In this document: positions 1 through 6,081 of the stretch, in pieces
Position numbering within the stretch: the first letter of the stretch is position 1
How the letters are laid out: each line of letters starts with the position of its first letter
Source: Clostridiales bacterium UBA4717
Lineage (GTDB): Bacteria; Bacillota; Clostridia; Oscillospirales; CAG-272
Direction: 5' to 3'
NCBI GenBank assembly: GCA_002404395.1
Contig: DHJP01000021.1
Location: forward strand, 1-6,081
Length of the DNA stretch: 6,081 nt
The notes under the pieces: model-generated
Told to the model about the DNA's origin: nothing
Databases searched by the model: none
The model's input: only the letters and a program-made list of their open reading frames with translations
Made by a program: the position numbers and the translations under genes

Positions 1-524
1 TGCCGAATCTGATCGGCGGCATCGTGCTCGGATATATCTGGCAAATAATAATCAACGGGGTGCTCGGATATTTCGGTGTGGATATCACCTATGCCGCAAA
101 ATACGGCTTTTGGGGACTTGTGATCCTCACGAATTGGCAGCAGATCGGGTATATGATGATAATATATATAGCAGGTATTCAGAATGTGCCGTCCGATCTG
201 CTTGAAGCCGCCGATATCGACGGTGCAAGCTATGCGCAAAAGCTTCGTTATATAATATTGCCCATGGTGTCGCAGGCAGTGACGATCTGCACTTTCCTTA
301 CCCTGACAAATTCATTCAAGTTATTTGACCAGAACCTTGCGCTGACAGGCGGCGCTCCGGGCAAGGAAACGGCAATGCTTGCGCTTGATATCTACAAGAC
401 GTTTTACAATCGCGTCGGCTATGAAGGCGTAGGTCAGGCAAAGGCGGTCATATTCTTTCTGATCGTGGCGCTGATAGCGCTTGTTCAACAAAAACTGACC
501 TCTCGCGGAGCGGATGAGGCCTAA
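1..524 (+). CDS. Carbohydrate ABC transporter permease, MalF-type, C-terminal part (partial at left edge)
   Basis: Inner-membrane subunit of a binding-protein-dependent sugar importer (family of MalF, UgpA, MsmF). The gene enters from the left edge; the first whole codon is at 3-5, and the frame is open to the edge (Pro-Asn-Leu-Ile-Gly-Gly-Ile-Val), so the GTG at 24 is an internal valine and not a start. The visible part is 173 residues, and the family is usually about 290-300, so roughly 120 N-terminal residues are missing. Hydrophobic segments are near fragment residues 4-18, 36-58, 89-103 and 148-165. The cytoplasmic EAA loop that docks on the ATPase is clear: Glu-Ala-Ala at 68-70 (bases 204-212), Gly at 74, Leu-Pro at 86-87. 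The motif LTGGAPGKET near residue 114 is typical of MalF-like permeases. The gene ends with TAA followed directly by TGA. Maltodextrin as substrate is inferred from the downstream genes, not from this protein. Confidence 0.93.
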   Translation, partial: PNLIGGIVLGYIWQIIINGVLGYFGVDITYAAKYGFWGLVILTNWQQIGYMMIIYIAGIQNVPSDLLEAADIDGASYAQKLRYIILPMVSQAVTICTFLTLTNSFKLFDQNLALTGGAPGKETAMLALDIYKTFYNRVGYEGVGQAKAVIFFLIVALIALVQQKLTSRGADEA

Positions 525-536
525 TGATGTTCGGCT

Positions 537-544
537 GAAGGAGG
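537..544 (+). promoter_or_regulatory. Strong Shine-Dalgarno sequence, far from the usable start
   Basis: GAAGGAGG is a near-perfect match to the 16S rRNA 3' end. The nearest ATG (546) is only one base away, too close for normal initiation, and opens a different frame. The ATG at 587 that gives a well-formed permease is 42 nt away. No other Shine-Dalgarno-like sequence lies just before 587. The site therefore probably serves the second permease through the intervening hairpin. Confidence 0.6.
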
Positions 545-549
545 CATGG

Positions 550-577
550 CACACGAGTCGTACTTTCGGCTCGTGTG
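550..577 (+). promoter_or_regulatory. RNA hairpin between Shine-Dalgarno and permease start
   Basis: The arms CACACGAGTCG (550-560) and CGGCTCGTGTG (567-577) pair over 11 positions, ten Watson-Crick and one T-G wobble (558 with 569), around a six-base loop TACTTT. The stem is followed by TGTAAAACT rather than a T-run, so it does not look like an intrinsic terminator. Folded, it leaves 5 nt before and 9 nt after the stem, an effective distance of about 14 nt between Shine-Dalgarno and ATG (12 if G549-T578 also pairs). Other possible roles are an mRNA processing or stabilising structure between operon genes. Confidence 0.6.
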
Positions 578-586
578 TGTAAAACT

Positions 587-1423
587 ATGGAAAAACGCGC
601 TAAACGACTTGATATTCTGTTTTATATCATCCTCACCTTGCTTGCGCTTCTGTTTCTGGCGCCGGTGCTTGTGGTGCTTATGAATTCTTTCAAGGGTCAG
701 TTTTATATATCCGACCGTCCCTTTGAATTTCCGAACAGCGTGACCTTTGCAGGACTTGAAAATTATGTGAACGGACTGCGCAAAACCGGATTTTTCAGCG
801 CGTTTATGTATTCGCTGTTTATTACCGTCGCGTCGGTCGCGGTGATCGTATTTTTTACTTCAATGACCGCATGGTATATTTCGAGAGTGAGGAATCTGTT
901 TACCAAGCTTTTGTATACACTGTTTTTGTTCAGTATGATCGTGCCGTTCCAAATGGTAATGTTTCCGATGTCAAAGATCGCGAATTTTCTGAAGCTTGAC
1001 AATCCGCTCGGAATTGTATTGATATATCTCGGATTCGGAGCCGGACTTTCGGTTTTTTTGTTCTACGGCTTTGTATCGGGAATACCGCGGGAGGTTGAAG
1101 AGGCGGCAATGATCGACGGTGCGTCGCCCGTTAAACTCTATTTTCTCGTGGTATTGCCGATGATGAAGCCGATCGCGATCACGGTCGCGATCTTAAACTC
1201 CATGTGGGTCTGGAACGATTATCTCCTGCCGTATCTTGTGATAGGCAGCAAATACCGCACGATACCGATTGCGGTGCAATATCTGCAGGGCGGATACGGC
1301 TCGCGCGATATGGGCGCGCTCATGGCTATGCTCGTGCTTTCGATAATTCCCGTAGTTATCTTCTATCTGAGCTGTCAGAAGTATATTATCAAAGGCGTGG
1401 TAGCCGGCGCGGTCAAAGGCTAA
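587..1423 (+). CDS. Carbohydrate ABC transporter permease, MalG-type
   Basis: Second membrane subunit of the sugar importer (family of MalG, UgpE, MsmG), 278 residues from the ATG, the normal family length. Six hydrophobic segments can be seen at about residues 9-32, 73-97, 107-128, 138-162, 184-206 and 242-263. The EAA loop that contacts the ATPase has Glu-Ala-Ala at 172-174, Gly at 178 and Leu-Pro at 190-191. The C-terminus, QKYIIKGVVAGAVKG, is the usual ending of MalG-type proteins. Start choice: ATG 587 gives MEKRAKRLDILFYI, a short positive N-terminus before the first membrane segment. An in-frame GTG at 575 would add four residues but lies inside the hairpin arm. The frame is open back to a TGA at 536-538 with no other likely start. 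The Shine-Dalgarno sequence is unusually distant (537-544). The gene follows the first permease by 62 bp and precedes the ATPase by 55 bp. Confidence 0.94.
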   Translation: MEKRAKRLDILFYIILTLLALLFLAPVLVVLMNSFKGQFYISDRPFEFPNSVTFAGLENYVNGLRKTGFFSAFMYSLFITVASVAVIVFFTSMTAWYISRVRNLFTKLLYTLFLFSMIVPFQMVMFPMSKIANFLKLDNPLGIVLIYLGFGAGLSVFLFYGFVSGIPREVEEAAMIDGASPVKLYFLVVLPMMKPIAITVAILNSMWVWNDYLLPYLVIGSKYRTIPIAVQYLQGGYGSRDMGALMAMLVLSIIPVVIFYLSCQKYIIKGVVAGAVKG

Positions 1424-1478
1424 AGAGAATTAAAAGCATGAAAGGGACTTTCGGATTGCGGAAGCGGGGGCAGGCAGA

Positions 1479-2582
1479 ATGGCAGGAATCAAACTTGTCG
1501 GAGTAACCAAAACATTTCCCGGGAACGTCACGGTAATACCCGGGTTAGATCTTGAAATTAAGGACCGTGATTTTGTGATACTTGTCGGACCGTCCGGATG
1601 CGGCAAGTCAACTACGCTGCGTATGATCGCAGGGCTTGAATCGATCACATCGGGCGAACTGTATATCGGTGATCGTATGGTAAACGAAGTTGCACCCAAG
1701 GATCGCGATATCGCCATGGTTTTTCAAAGCTATGCGCTTTATCCTCATATGAGCGTATACGACAATCTTGCTTTCGGGCTAAAACTCAGGAATACGCCGA
1801 AGGACGAGATAGACAAAAAAGTGCGGGAAGCGGCGAGAATGCTTGATATCGAACAATATCTCGACCGAAAGCCCCGTGCGCTTTCGGGAGGTCAGCGTCA
1901 GCGCGTCGCGCTCGGCAGAGCGATGGTGCGCTCACCGCAGGTGTTTTTGCTTGACGAGCCGCTTTCAAACCTTGATGCAAAGCTGCGCGGCGAAATGCGT
2001 GCGTCGATCTCCGAGCTTCATAAGAAGCTCGGCATAACCTTCGTGTATGTTACTCACGATCAGGTGGAGGCAATGACTATGGCTGACAAGATCGTGGTGT
2101 TGAAGGACGGAGTGATCAGACAGTACGACACACCGCGGAATCTGTATCATTTCCCGGCGGATACCTTTGTTGCCGGATTCATCGGTTCGCCGCGTATGAA
2201 TCTGATTCCGGCACAGGTAACGAGACGCTCGAATAAGCTGATTATAAAGGTCGGTGAACACGAGTGGGTCGCCGACGCGTCAAGTGCAAAGGCATTGCGC
2301 GAGCGGGAGGGGAGTATCCTTATCGGTATACGCCCTGAGGATATCCATGCCGAAGAATTTTATTTCGGGTTGGAATCGACTTACGAGATCGAGGCCAAAG
2401 CCGAGCTTGCCGAAATGATGGGCGCGGAGTTCTATGTCTATTTTACTTTCGGCGGCGAGCGGGTGATCTCGCGTATACCTTCAAGAATAGCTGTCGCGCC
2501 CGGCGATAGACTCAAGCTTGCGATCGACCTTAACAAAATACATCTGTTTGATGATAAAACGGGGAAGAATCTCAGATTATGA
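1479..2582 (+). CDS. Sugar ABC transporter ATP-binding protein, MsmX/UgpC/MalK family
   Basis: Cytoplasmic ATPase that powers the importer as a dimer docked on the two permeases. It is 367 residues, full length for the family. All nucleotide-binding motifs are intact: Walker A GPSGCGKST at 37-45 (Lys43), Q-loop Gln83, signature LSGGQ at 135-139, Walker B VFLLDE at 155-160 with catalytic Glu160, D-loop SNLD at 163-166 and switch His193. The sequence GFIGSPRMN near residue 240 marks the change to the C-terminal OB-fold/TOBE region, where IGIRPEDIH and AEMMGAEFYVYF are typical of MsmX/UgpC proteins. The start fits the family N-terminus (MAGIKLVGVTKTF), but its Shine-Dalgarno is weak: a GGGGG run at 1466-1470, 8 nt upstream. 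The stop TGA overlaps the next start in ATGA. In many Bacillota one MsmX serves several importers from a distant locus; here the ATPase lies beside its permeases. Sequence alone does not separate MalK, MsmX and UgpC, so I give no symbol. Confidence 0.95.
   Translation: MAGIKLVGVTKTFPGNVTVIPGLDLEIKDRDFVILVGPSGCGKSTTLRMIAGLESITSGELYIGDRMVNEVAPKDRDIAMVFQSYALYPHMSVYDNLAFGLKLRNTPKDEIDKKVREAARMLDIEQYLDRKPRALSGGQRQRVALGRAMVRSPQVFLLDEPLSNLDAKLRGEMRASISELHKKLGITFVYVTHDQVEAMTMADKIVVLKDGVIRQYDTPRNLYHFPADTFVAGFIGSPRMNLIPAQVTRRSNKLIIKVGEHEWVADASSAKALREREGSILIGIRPEDIHAEEFYFGLESTYEIEAKAELAEMMGAEFYVYFTFGGERVISRIPSRIAVAPGDRLKLAIDLNKIHLFDDKTGKNLRL
2579..2582 (+). other. ATGA stop-start overlap joining ATPase and malQ
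   Basis: The malQ start ATG (2579-2581) overlaps the ATPase stop TGA (2580-2582). Such 4-bp overlaps usually mean translational coupling. A modest Shine-Dalgarno-like GGGGAAG lies at 2561-2567, 11 nt before the ATG, inside the ATPase gene. Confidence 0.85.
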
Positions 2583-4078
2583 GACAGTGCGGAATACTAC
2601 TTCATATATCTTCATTGCCGTCGGAGTACGGCATCGGTAATTTCGGCGGCAGTGCGTATGCGTTTGTGGATTTCCTGCATGACGCGGGGCAGAGCCTGTG
2701 GCAGATACTGCCGCTCGGAATGACCGGACCGGGAGACTCGCCTTATCAGTCCTTTTCGGGCTTTGCCGGGAATCCCTATTTTATTGATCCCGAGCTTTTG
2801 CGCGAAGACGGATTGCTCTCGCGCGAATATCTGCGCCGTCATAAAGTTTCGGGCGGCGAAACGAGCGTGGATTACGGCAGACTGTACGGCACGCGCTATG
2901 AGCTTTTGCGCTATGCGTATGAAAGTTTTGATCCGAAAGAGCACGGGTTTATTGAATTTTGCGAAAAGAACAGCGCTTGGCTTGATCCGTTTGCGCTGTT
3001 TATGACGCTCAAGGAGCGTGAAAACGGCGTCGCGGTCTCAAAGTGGCAGGATAAATACAAATACCGTGACAAACGGGCGATAAAAGCCTTTCTTGAAAAA
3101 GACGACAACGTGCGCGAGCTCGGATTCTGGAAATTTTTGCAGTACAAGTTCTTCGGACAGTATTTTGCATTAAAAAAATACGCCTCCGAAGCAGGCGTTT
3201 CGATAATAGGAGATATACCGATATATGTCGCCGCAGACAGCGTTGATGTGTGGGAGTCTCCCGAACTTTTTAAAGTCACGCCCGAGCTGTCGTGCGAGCT
3301 TGCCGCAGGCTGTCCGCCCGATTCATTTAATTCGGAAGGTCAGTTCTGGGGCAACCCGATCTACGATTGGGAGCGTATGAAGCTTGACGGCTATACATGG
3401 TGGAGACGACGCTTTGAATGGATCGCCGAGCTGTATGACTATGTGAGGATCGACCACTTCAGAGGTTTTTCTTCTTATTACGCCATACCCGGCAACAGTA
3501 AGAGCGCGGCAGACGGGGAATGGCTCGACGGCCCCGGATATGACTTTTTCAAGACGCTGTCGAATACGCTGTCCCGTGTCGGGATAATTGCGGAGGACCT
3601 CGGCTTCATCGACGATAAGGTTAAAGCGCTTTTGTCGAAATGCGGATATCCGGGAATGAAAATACTTGAGTTCGGATTCGATTCGGACGCGTCAAACGAG
3701 CATCTGCCTCATAATTACGGAAAGAAATGCGTTGCATATACCGGAACGCACGACAATCCGACCTTTGAAGCTTATTTTGAGGCTTTGAATGATGCCGAGC
3801 GGCGTTTCGTCAAGGACTATCTTGACTGCGAAAGCAATGTGTCGGCAACCGCCGTGAAAAGGCTTTACGCGAGTGTGGCGGATACGGTGATAATACCGCT
3901 TCAGGACCTGCTCGGGCTGAAAGCGGAGGGAAGAATGAATACGCCGTCGACCGAGTCGGGAAATTGGAAATGGAGAGCGCGCGCGGAAGATATAAATACT
4001 GCGCTTGCCCATAACCTGTCACGTATGGCAGCACTGTACGGCAGGCTTTGCGATAAGCGATATTATGCCGATGTTTGA
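2579..4078 (+). CDS. malQ: 4-alpha-glucanotransferase (amylomaltase/disproportionating enzyme, GH77)
   Basis: Cytoplasmic enzyme that moves alpha-1,4-glucan units between maltodextrins, releasing glucose and building longer chains for the phosphorylase next door. It is 499 residues, the usual size of the short GH77 enzymes of Thermus and Bacillota. The N-terminus GILLHISSLPSEYGIGNFG at 5-23 is a hallmark of the family, as are SPYQSFSGFAGNPYFID (54-70) and QFWGNPIYDW (255-264). Catalytic residues can be placed by motif: nucleophile Asp292 in RIDHFRGF, acid/base Glu339 in IIAEDLGF, and transition-state Asp392 in GTHDN. These sit within a few residues of the Thermus aquaticus positions (293, 340, 395). 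The C-terminal RMNTPSTESGNWKWR (452-466) is also diagnostic. Some flanking residues differ from the form I regard as common: YYAIP at 300-304 where YW is usual, and HDNPTFEAYF at 391-400 where HDNDT and a tryptophan are usual. The start is fixed by the ATGA overlap. Confidence 0.96.
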   Translation: MRQCGILLHISSLPSEYGIGNFGGSAYAFVDFLHDAGQSLWQILPLGMTGPGDSPYQSFSGFAGNPYFIDPELLREDGLLSREYLRRHKVSGGETSVDYGRLYGTRYELLRYAYESFDPKEHGFIEFCEKNSAWLDPFALFMTLKERENGVAVSKWQDKYKYRDKRAIKAFLEKDDNVRELGFWKFLQYKFFGQYFALKKYASEAGVSIIGDIPIYVAADSVDVWESPELFKVTPELSCELAAGCPPDSFNSEGQFWGNPIYDWERMKLDGYTWWRRRFEWIAELYDYVRIDHFRGFSSYYAIPGNSKSAADGEWLDGPGYDFFKTLSNTLSRVGIIAEDLGFIDDKVKALLSKCGYPGMKILEFGFDSDASNEHLPHNYGKKCVAYTGTHDNPTFEAYFEALNDAERRFVKDYLDCESNVSATAVKRLYASVADTVIIPLQDLLGLKAEGRMNTPSTESGNWKWRARAEDINTALAHNLSRMAALYGRLCDKRYYADV

Positions 4079-4093
4079 AAGGATATAGTAAAT

Positions 4094-6081
4094 ATGAGTG
4101 ATAAGAGCAACAGTAAGCTGCTTGATCTTGGCATTGTCTCCTACCTTGAGTCGCATTTTATGAAGCAGGTGAGCGAAGCCGAACCGTACGAGCTTGAGGC
4201 GGCAGTCGCAGACACGGTCATGCGCCTTTACGCCGGCAGACGTGCCGAGGTCATGAGCGTGAAAAAAGGGCAGAGACGCGCATATTATCTGTCGGCGGAG
4301 TTCTTACTCGGGCGCATGACCGAGAATAATCTTCAGGCGCTCGGAATATACGATGAAGTACGCGGCATCATAGAGAAGCACGGCGGCGATTTTGCGAAAC
4401 TCAGCGAACTTGACGATCCCGGGCTCGGAAACGGCGGACTCGGCAGACTTGCCGCTTGCTATATGGACTCTGCGGCGGCGCTCGGACTGCCGCTTTGCGG
4501 TTACGGGATCAGATACAAATACGGAATATTCAGGCAAATGATAAATGAGCACGGACAGACCGAGCTTCCCGACGATTGGACGCGCTTCGGCGATCATTGG
4601 TCGATTCCGATGTACTCAGAGAGGGTCACGGTCGATTTCGACGATTTTTCGGTGTGCGCGCTCCCGTATGATATTCCGATCTTCGGCTTTTGCAATGGCT
4701 ATGCCGCAAATATCAGACTTTGGGAAGCTCACCCTGATACACCGTTTGATTTCGCACTCTTCAATAAGCAGGATTACAGCGGCGCGCTTAAACAAAAAAA
4801 TGAAGCCGAAAATATTTCGCGCGTGCTGTATCCGGCGGATGATACCGATTCGGGCAAGCTCTTAAGACTCAGACAGCAGTATTTCTTTGCAAGCGCATCG
4901 CTTAAAGATGTGCTCAGACGTTATAAGACGGTCTACGGCAGTGATTTCAGCCGATTTGCCGACGAAAATATTTTCCAACTCAACGATACTCACCCGGTAA
5001 TTGCGATCCCCGAGCTTATCAGACTGCTTGAAGCAGAGGGCTTGAGCTTTGACGAAGCCTTCGCGATCTCTCGCCGCAGCTTTGCATATACCAATCATAC
5101 GGTCATGAGCGAGGCGCTCGAAAGTTGGAGCATTGAGACCATGAACGCGGTTTTATCGGGCATAGCCGATATAATCAGACAGATCGATCTGCGCTTGAAG
5201 TCCGAACTTGACGCGGCTGACTATGAGTCAATGAGTATCGTGAAAGACGGCAGGGTGCGAATGGCGGAGCTTGCGCTTTATGCGTCGGTAAAGGTCAACG
5301 GTGTCGCCAAATTGCATACCGAGATTCTTAAAACCAAGCTGTTTGCGGAGCACGAACGTGTTTTTCCGGGTAAACTTATCAATATTACAAACGGGATCAC
5401 CCAACGGCGTTGGCTGTTGCTGGCAGATCCCGGGTTATCCGGGCTTGTTACGAGACTTTGCGGAAATGATGAGTGGATATATGAGTTGTCCCGTATAAGC
5501 GAAGTCGGTAAATACAAAAATGATAAGTCGGCGATAGACGAGTTTGTAAAGGTAAAACGCGAGCGGCACGTTATACTATCGGAATATATAGGTAAGCACG
5601 AGGGGGTAAGCTTTGACCCCGACGCGGTATTCGATATTCAGATCAAGCGCATACATGAGTATAAGCGTCAGCTTTTGAACGCGCTGTCTTTGACTGCAAT
5701 GTATATCGAATCAGGATCCGGCGGCTTGAGCCTGCTTCCGTCCGGCGTATTTCTGTTCGGAGGCAAAGCGGCGCCCGGCTACCGACAGGCCAAAAATGTC
5801 ATTGCCTATATATGCGCGCTTGAAAAGCTGTTTATGTCCGATCCACACCTGAAGAGCAGATTTGCCGTCCATTTTGTTGAAAATTACAATGTCTCGTATG
5901 CAGAGCTGCTTTGCGCGGCGGCGGATATATCGGAGCAGATCTCCTGCGCCGGCTTTGAGGCGAGCGGCACCGGAAATATGAAGATGATGTTAAACGGCGC
6001 GCTGACGCTCGGGACGCTTGACGGCGCAAATATCGAGATCGTCAAGGAGGCAGGCAGAGAAAACAATTATATTTTCGGTGC
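4094..6081 (+). CDS. glgP: Glycogen/maltodextrin phosphorylase (GT35), partial at right edge
   Basis: PLP-dependent enzyme that splits alpha-1,4-glucans with phosphate to give glucose-1-phosphate. The open frame gives 662 residues before the right edge cuts it; the family is usually about 750-840, so roughly the last 100-150 residues are missing. Recognisable blocks are YYLSAEFLLGR (64-74), the active-site loop GLGNGGLGRLAACYMDS (110-126), LNDTHP (296-301), AYTNHTV (331-337), TNGITQRRW (432-440), the phosphate-site block KRIHEYKRQLLN (518-529) and AAPGYRQAKNVI (559-570). The PLP signature EASGTGNMKMMLN lies at 622-634, with Lys630 as the Schiff-base lysine. ATG 4094 follows a good Shine-Dalgarno AAAGGA (4078-4083) with 10 nt spacing and lies 15 bp after malQ. 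The segment between Trp169 and PYDIP (191-195) is shorter than in muscle phosphorylase. Context favours maltodextrin as substrate (the role often called malP); glycogen is equally possible, and the sequence does not decide. Confidence 0.95.
   Translation, partial: MSDKSNSKLLDLGIVSYLESHFMKQVSEAEPYELEAAVADTVMRLYAGRRAEVMSVKKGQRRAYYLSAEFLLGRMTENNLQALGIYDEVRGIIEKHGGDFAKLSELDDPGLGNGGLGRLAACYMDSAAALGLPLCGYGIRYKYGIFRQMINEHGQTELPDDWTRFGDHWSIPMYSERVTVDFDDFSVCALPYDIPIFGFCNGYAANIRLWEAHPDTPFDFALFNKQDYSGALKQKNEAENISRVLYPADDTDSGKLLRLRQQYFFASASLKDVLRRYKTVYGSDFSRFADENIFQLNDTHPVIAIPELIRLLEAEGLSFDEAFAISRRSFAYTNHTVMSEALESWSIETMNAVLSGIADIIRQIDLRLKSELDAADYESMSIVKDGRVRMAELALYASVKVNGVAKLHTEILKTKLFAEHERVFPGKLINITNGITQRRWLLLADPGLSGLVTRLCGNDEWIYELSRISEVGKYKNDKSAIDEFVKVKRERHVILSEYIGKHEGVSFDPDAVFDIQIKRIHEYKRQLLNALSLTAMYIESGSGGLSLLPSGVFLFGGKAAPGYRQAKNVIAYICALEKLFMSDPHLKSRFAVHFVENYNVSYAELLCAAADISEQISCAGFEASGTGNMKMMLNGALTLGTLDGANIEIVKEAGRENNYIFG

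Noticed and set aside
530..571. Direct repeat TTCGGCT at 530-536 and 565-571 flanking the Shine-Dalgarno and hairpin.
   Set aside because: Seven bases is too short to argue for a duplication or a small mobile element, and the surrounding bases do not match.
546..683. ORF of 45 codons starting at the ATG right behind the GAAGGAGG site.
   Set aside because: The Shine-Dalgarno is only one base from this ATG, the peptide is rich in Cys, Trp and Phe and resembles nothing I know, and most of it lies out of frame over the conserved N-terminus of the permease.
1171..1192. Perfect 8-bp inverted repeat GATCGCGA / TCGCGATC with a 6-base spacer.
   Set aside because: It lies inside the second permease and is explained by repeated Ile-Ala codons (ATC GCG ATC) in a membrane segment; there is no T-run and no gene boundary nearby.
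562..1454. The octamer ACTTTCGG occurs in both permease-side gaps (562-569 and 1447-1454).
   Set aside because: The same octamer also occurs inside genes (1045-1052 and 2445-2452), so it reflects base and codon habits and not a shared regulatory element.
1965..2261. Long antisense open frames opposite the ATPase, malQ and other genes.
   Set aside because: Each lies wholly or almost wholly over a conserved + strand gene, lacks recognisable domains, and is best explained as a shadow of the real reading frame.
3171..3200. Terminator-like A-run followed by ACGCCT / AGGCGT stem in malQ.
   Set aside because: The stem is only 6 bp, the T-run is three bases, and the motif sits in the middle of a conserved coding region.
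3621..3634. Match to the CcpA catabolite-control (cre) consensus, TTAAAGCGCTTTTG.
   Set aside because: It has about 11 of 14 matches but lies deep within malQ on ordinary Lys-Ala-Leu codons, far from any visible promoter; one such match in 6 kb is expected by chance.

Overview
The window holds one unbroken block of five genes, all on the + strand. It reads as the middle and end of a maltodextrin (alpha-1,4-glucan oligosaccharide) uptake and breakdown operon. In order these are: the C-terminal part of a MalF-type ABC permease (cut by the left edge), a complete MalG-type permease, a complete MsmX/UgpC/MalK-type ABC ATPase, a complete GH77 4-alpha-glucanotransferase (malQ), and the first 662 codons of a glycogen/maltodextrin phosphorylase (cut by the right edge). 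The gaps between genes are 62 bp (less if a GTG start is used), 55 bp, a 4-bp overlap, and 15 bp. I see no convincing internal promoter or terminator, so co-transcription from a promoter left of the window is the simplest reading. A solute-binding protein gene is expected upstream but is not in view.

How the genes would work together (established for these families, inferred for this locus): two permease subunits form the membrane channel and a dimer of the ATPase powers import of oligosaccharides delivered by a binding lipoprotein. In the cytoplasm MalQ disproportionates short maltodextrins into longer chains and glucose, and the phosphorylase cuts glucose-1-phosphate from the non-reducing ends of the longer chains.

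The organism is most likely a member of Bacillota, probably class Clostridia. The reasons are the near-balanced base composition judged by eye, the short 499-residue MalQ of the Thermus/Bacillota type rather than the longer E. coli type, the MsmX-like ATPase, strong GGAGG-type ribosome-binding sequence, and TGA used as a stop. This placement is an inference; no marker gene is present.

I found no undescribed multi-gene system here. The most unusual structure is in the 62-bp gap before the second permease: a strong Shine-Dalgarno sequence lies 42 nt from the only good ATG, and an 11-bp RNA hairpin fills most of that distance, which would bring the two together if folded. Smaller points are an overlapping 22-codon ORF before the ATPase, some substitutions around the MalQ active site, and a shortened segment in the phosphorylase.
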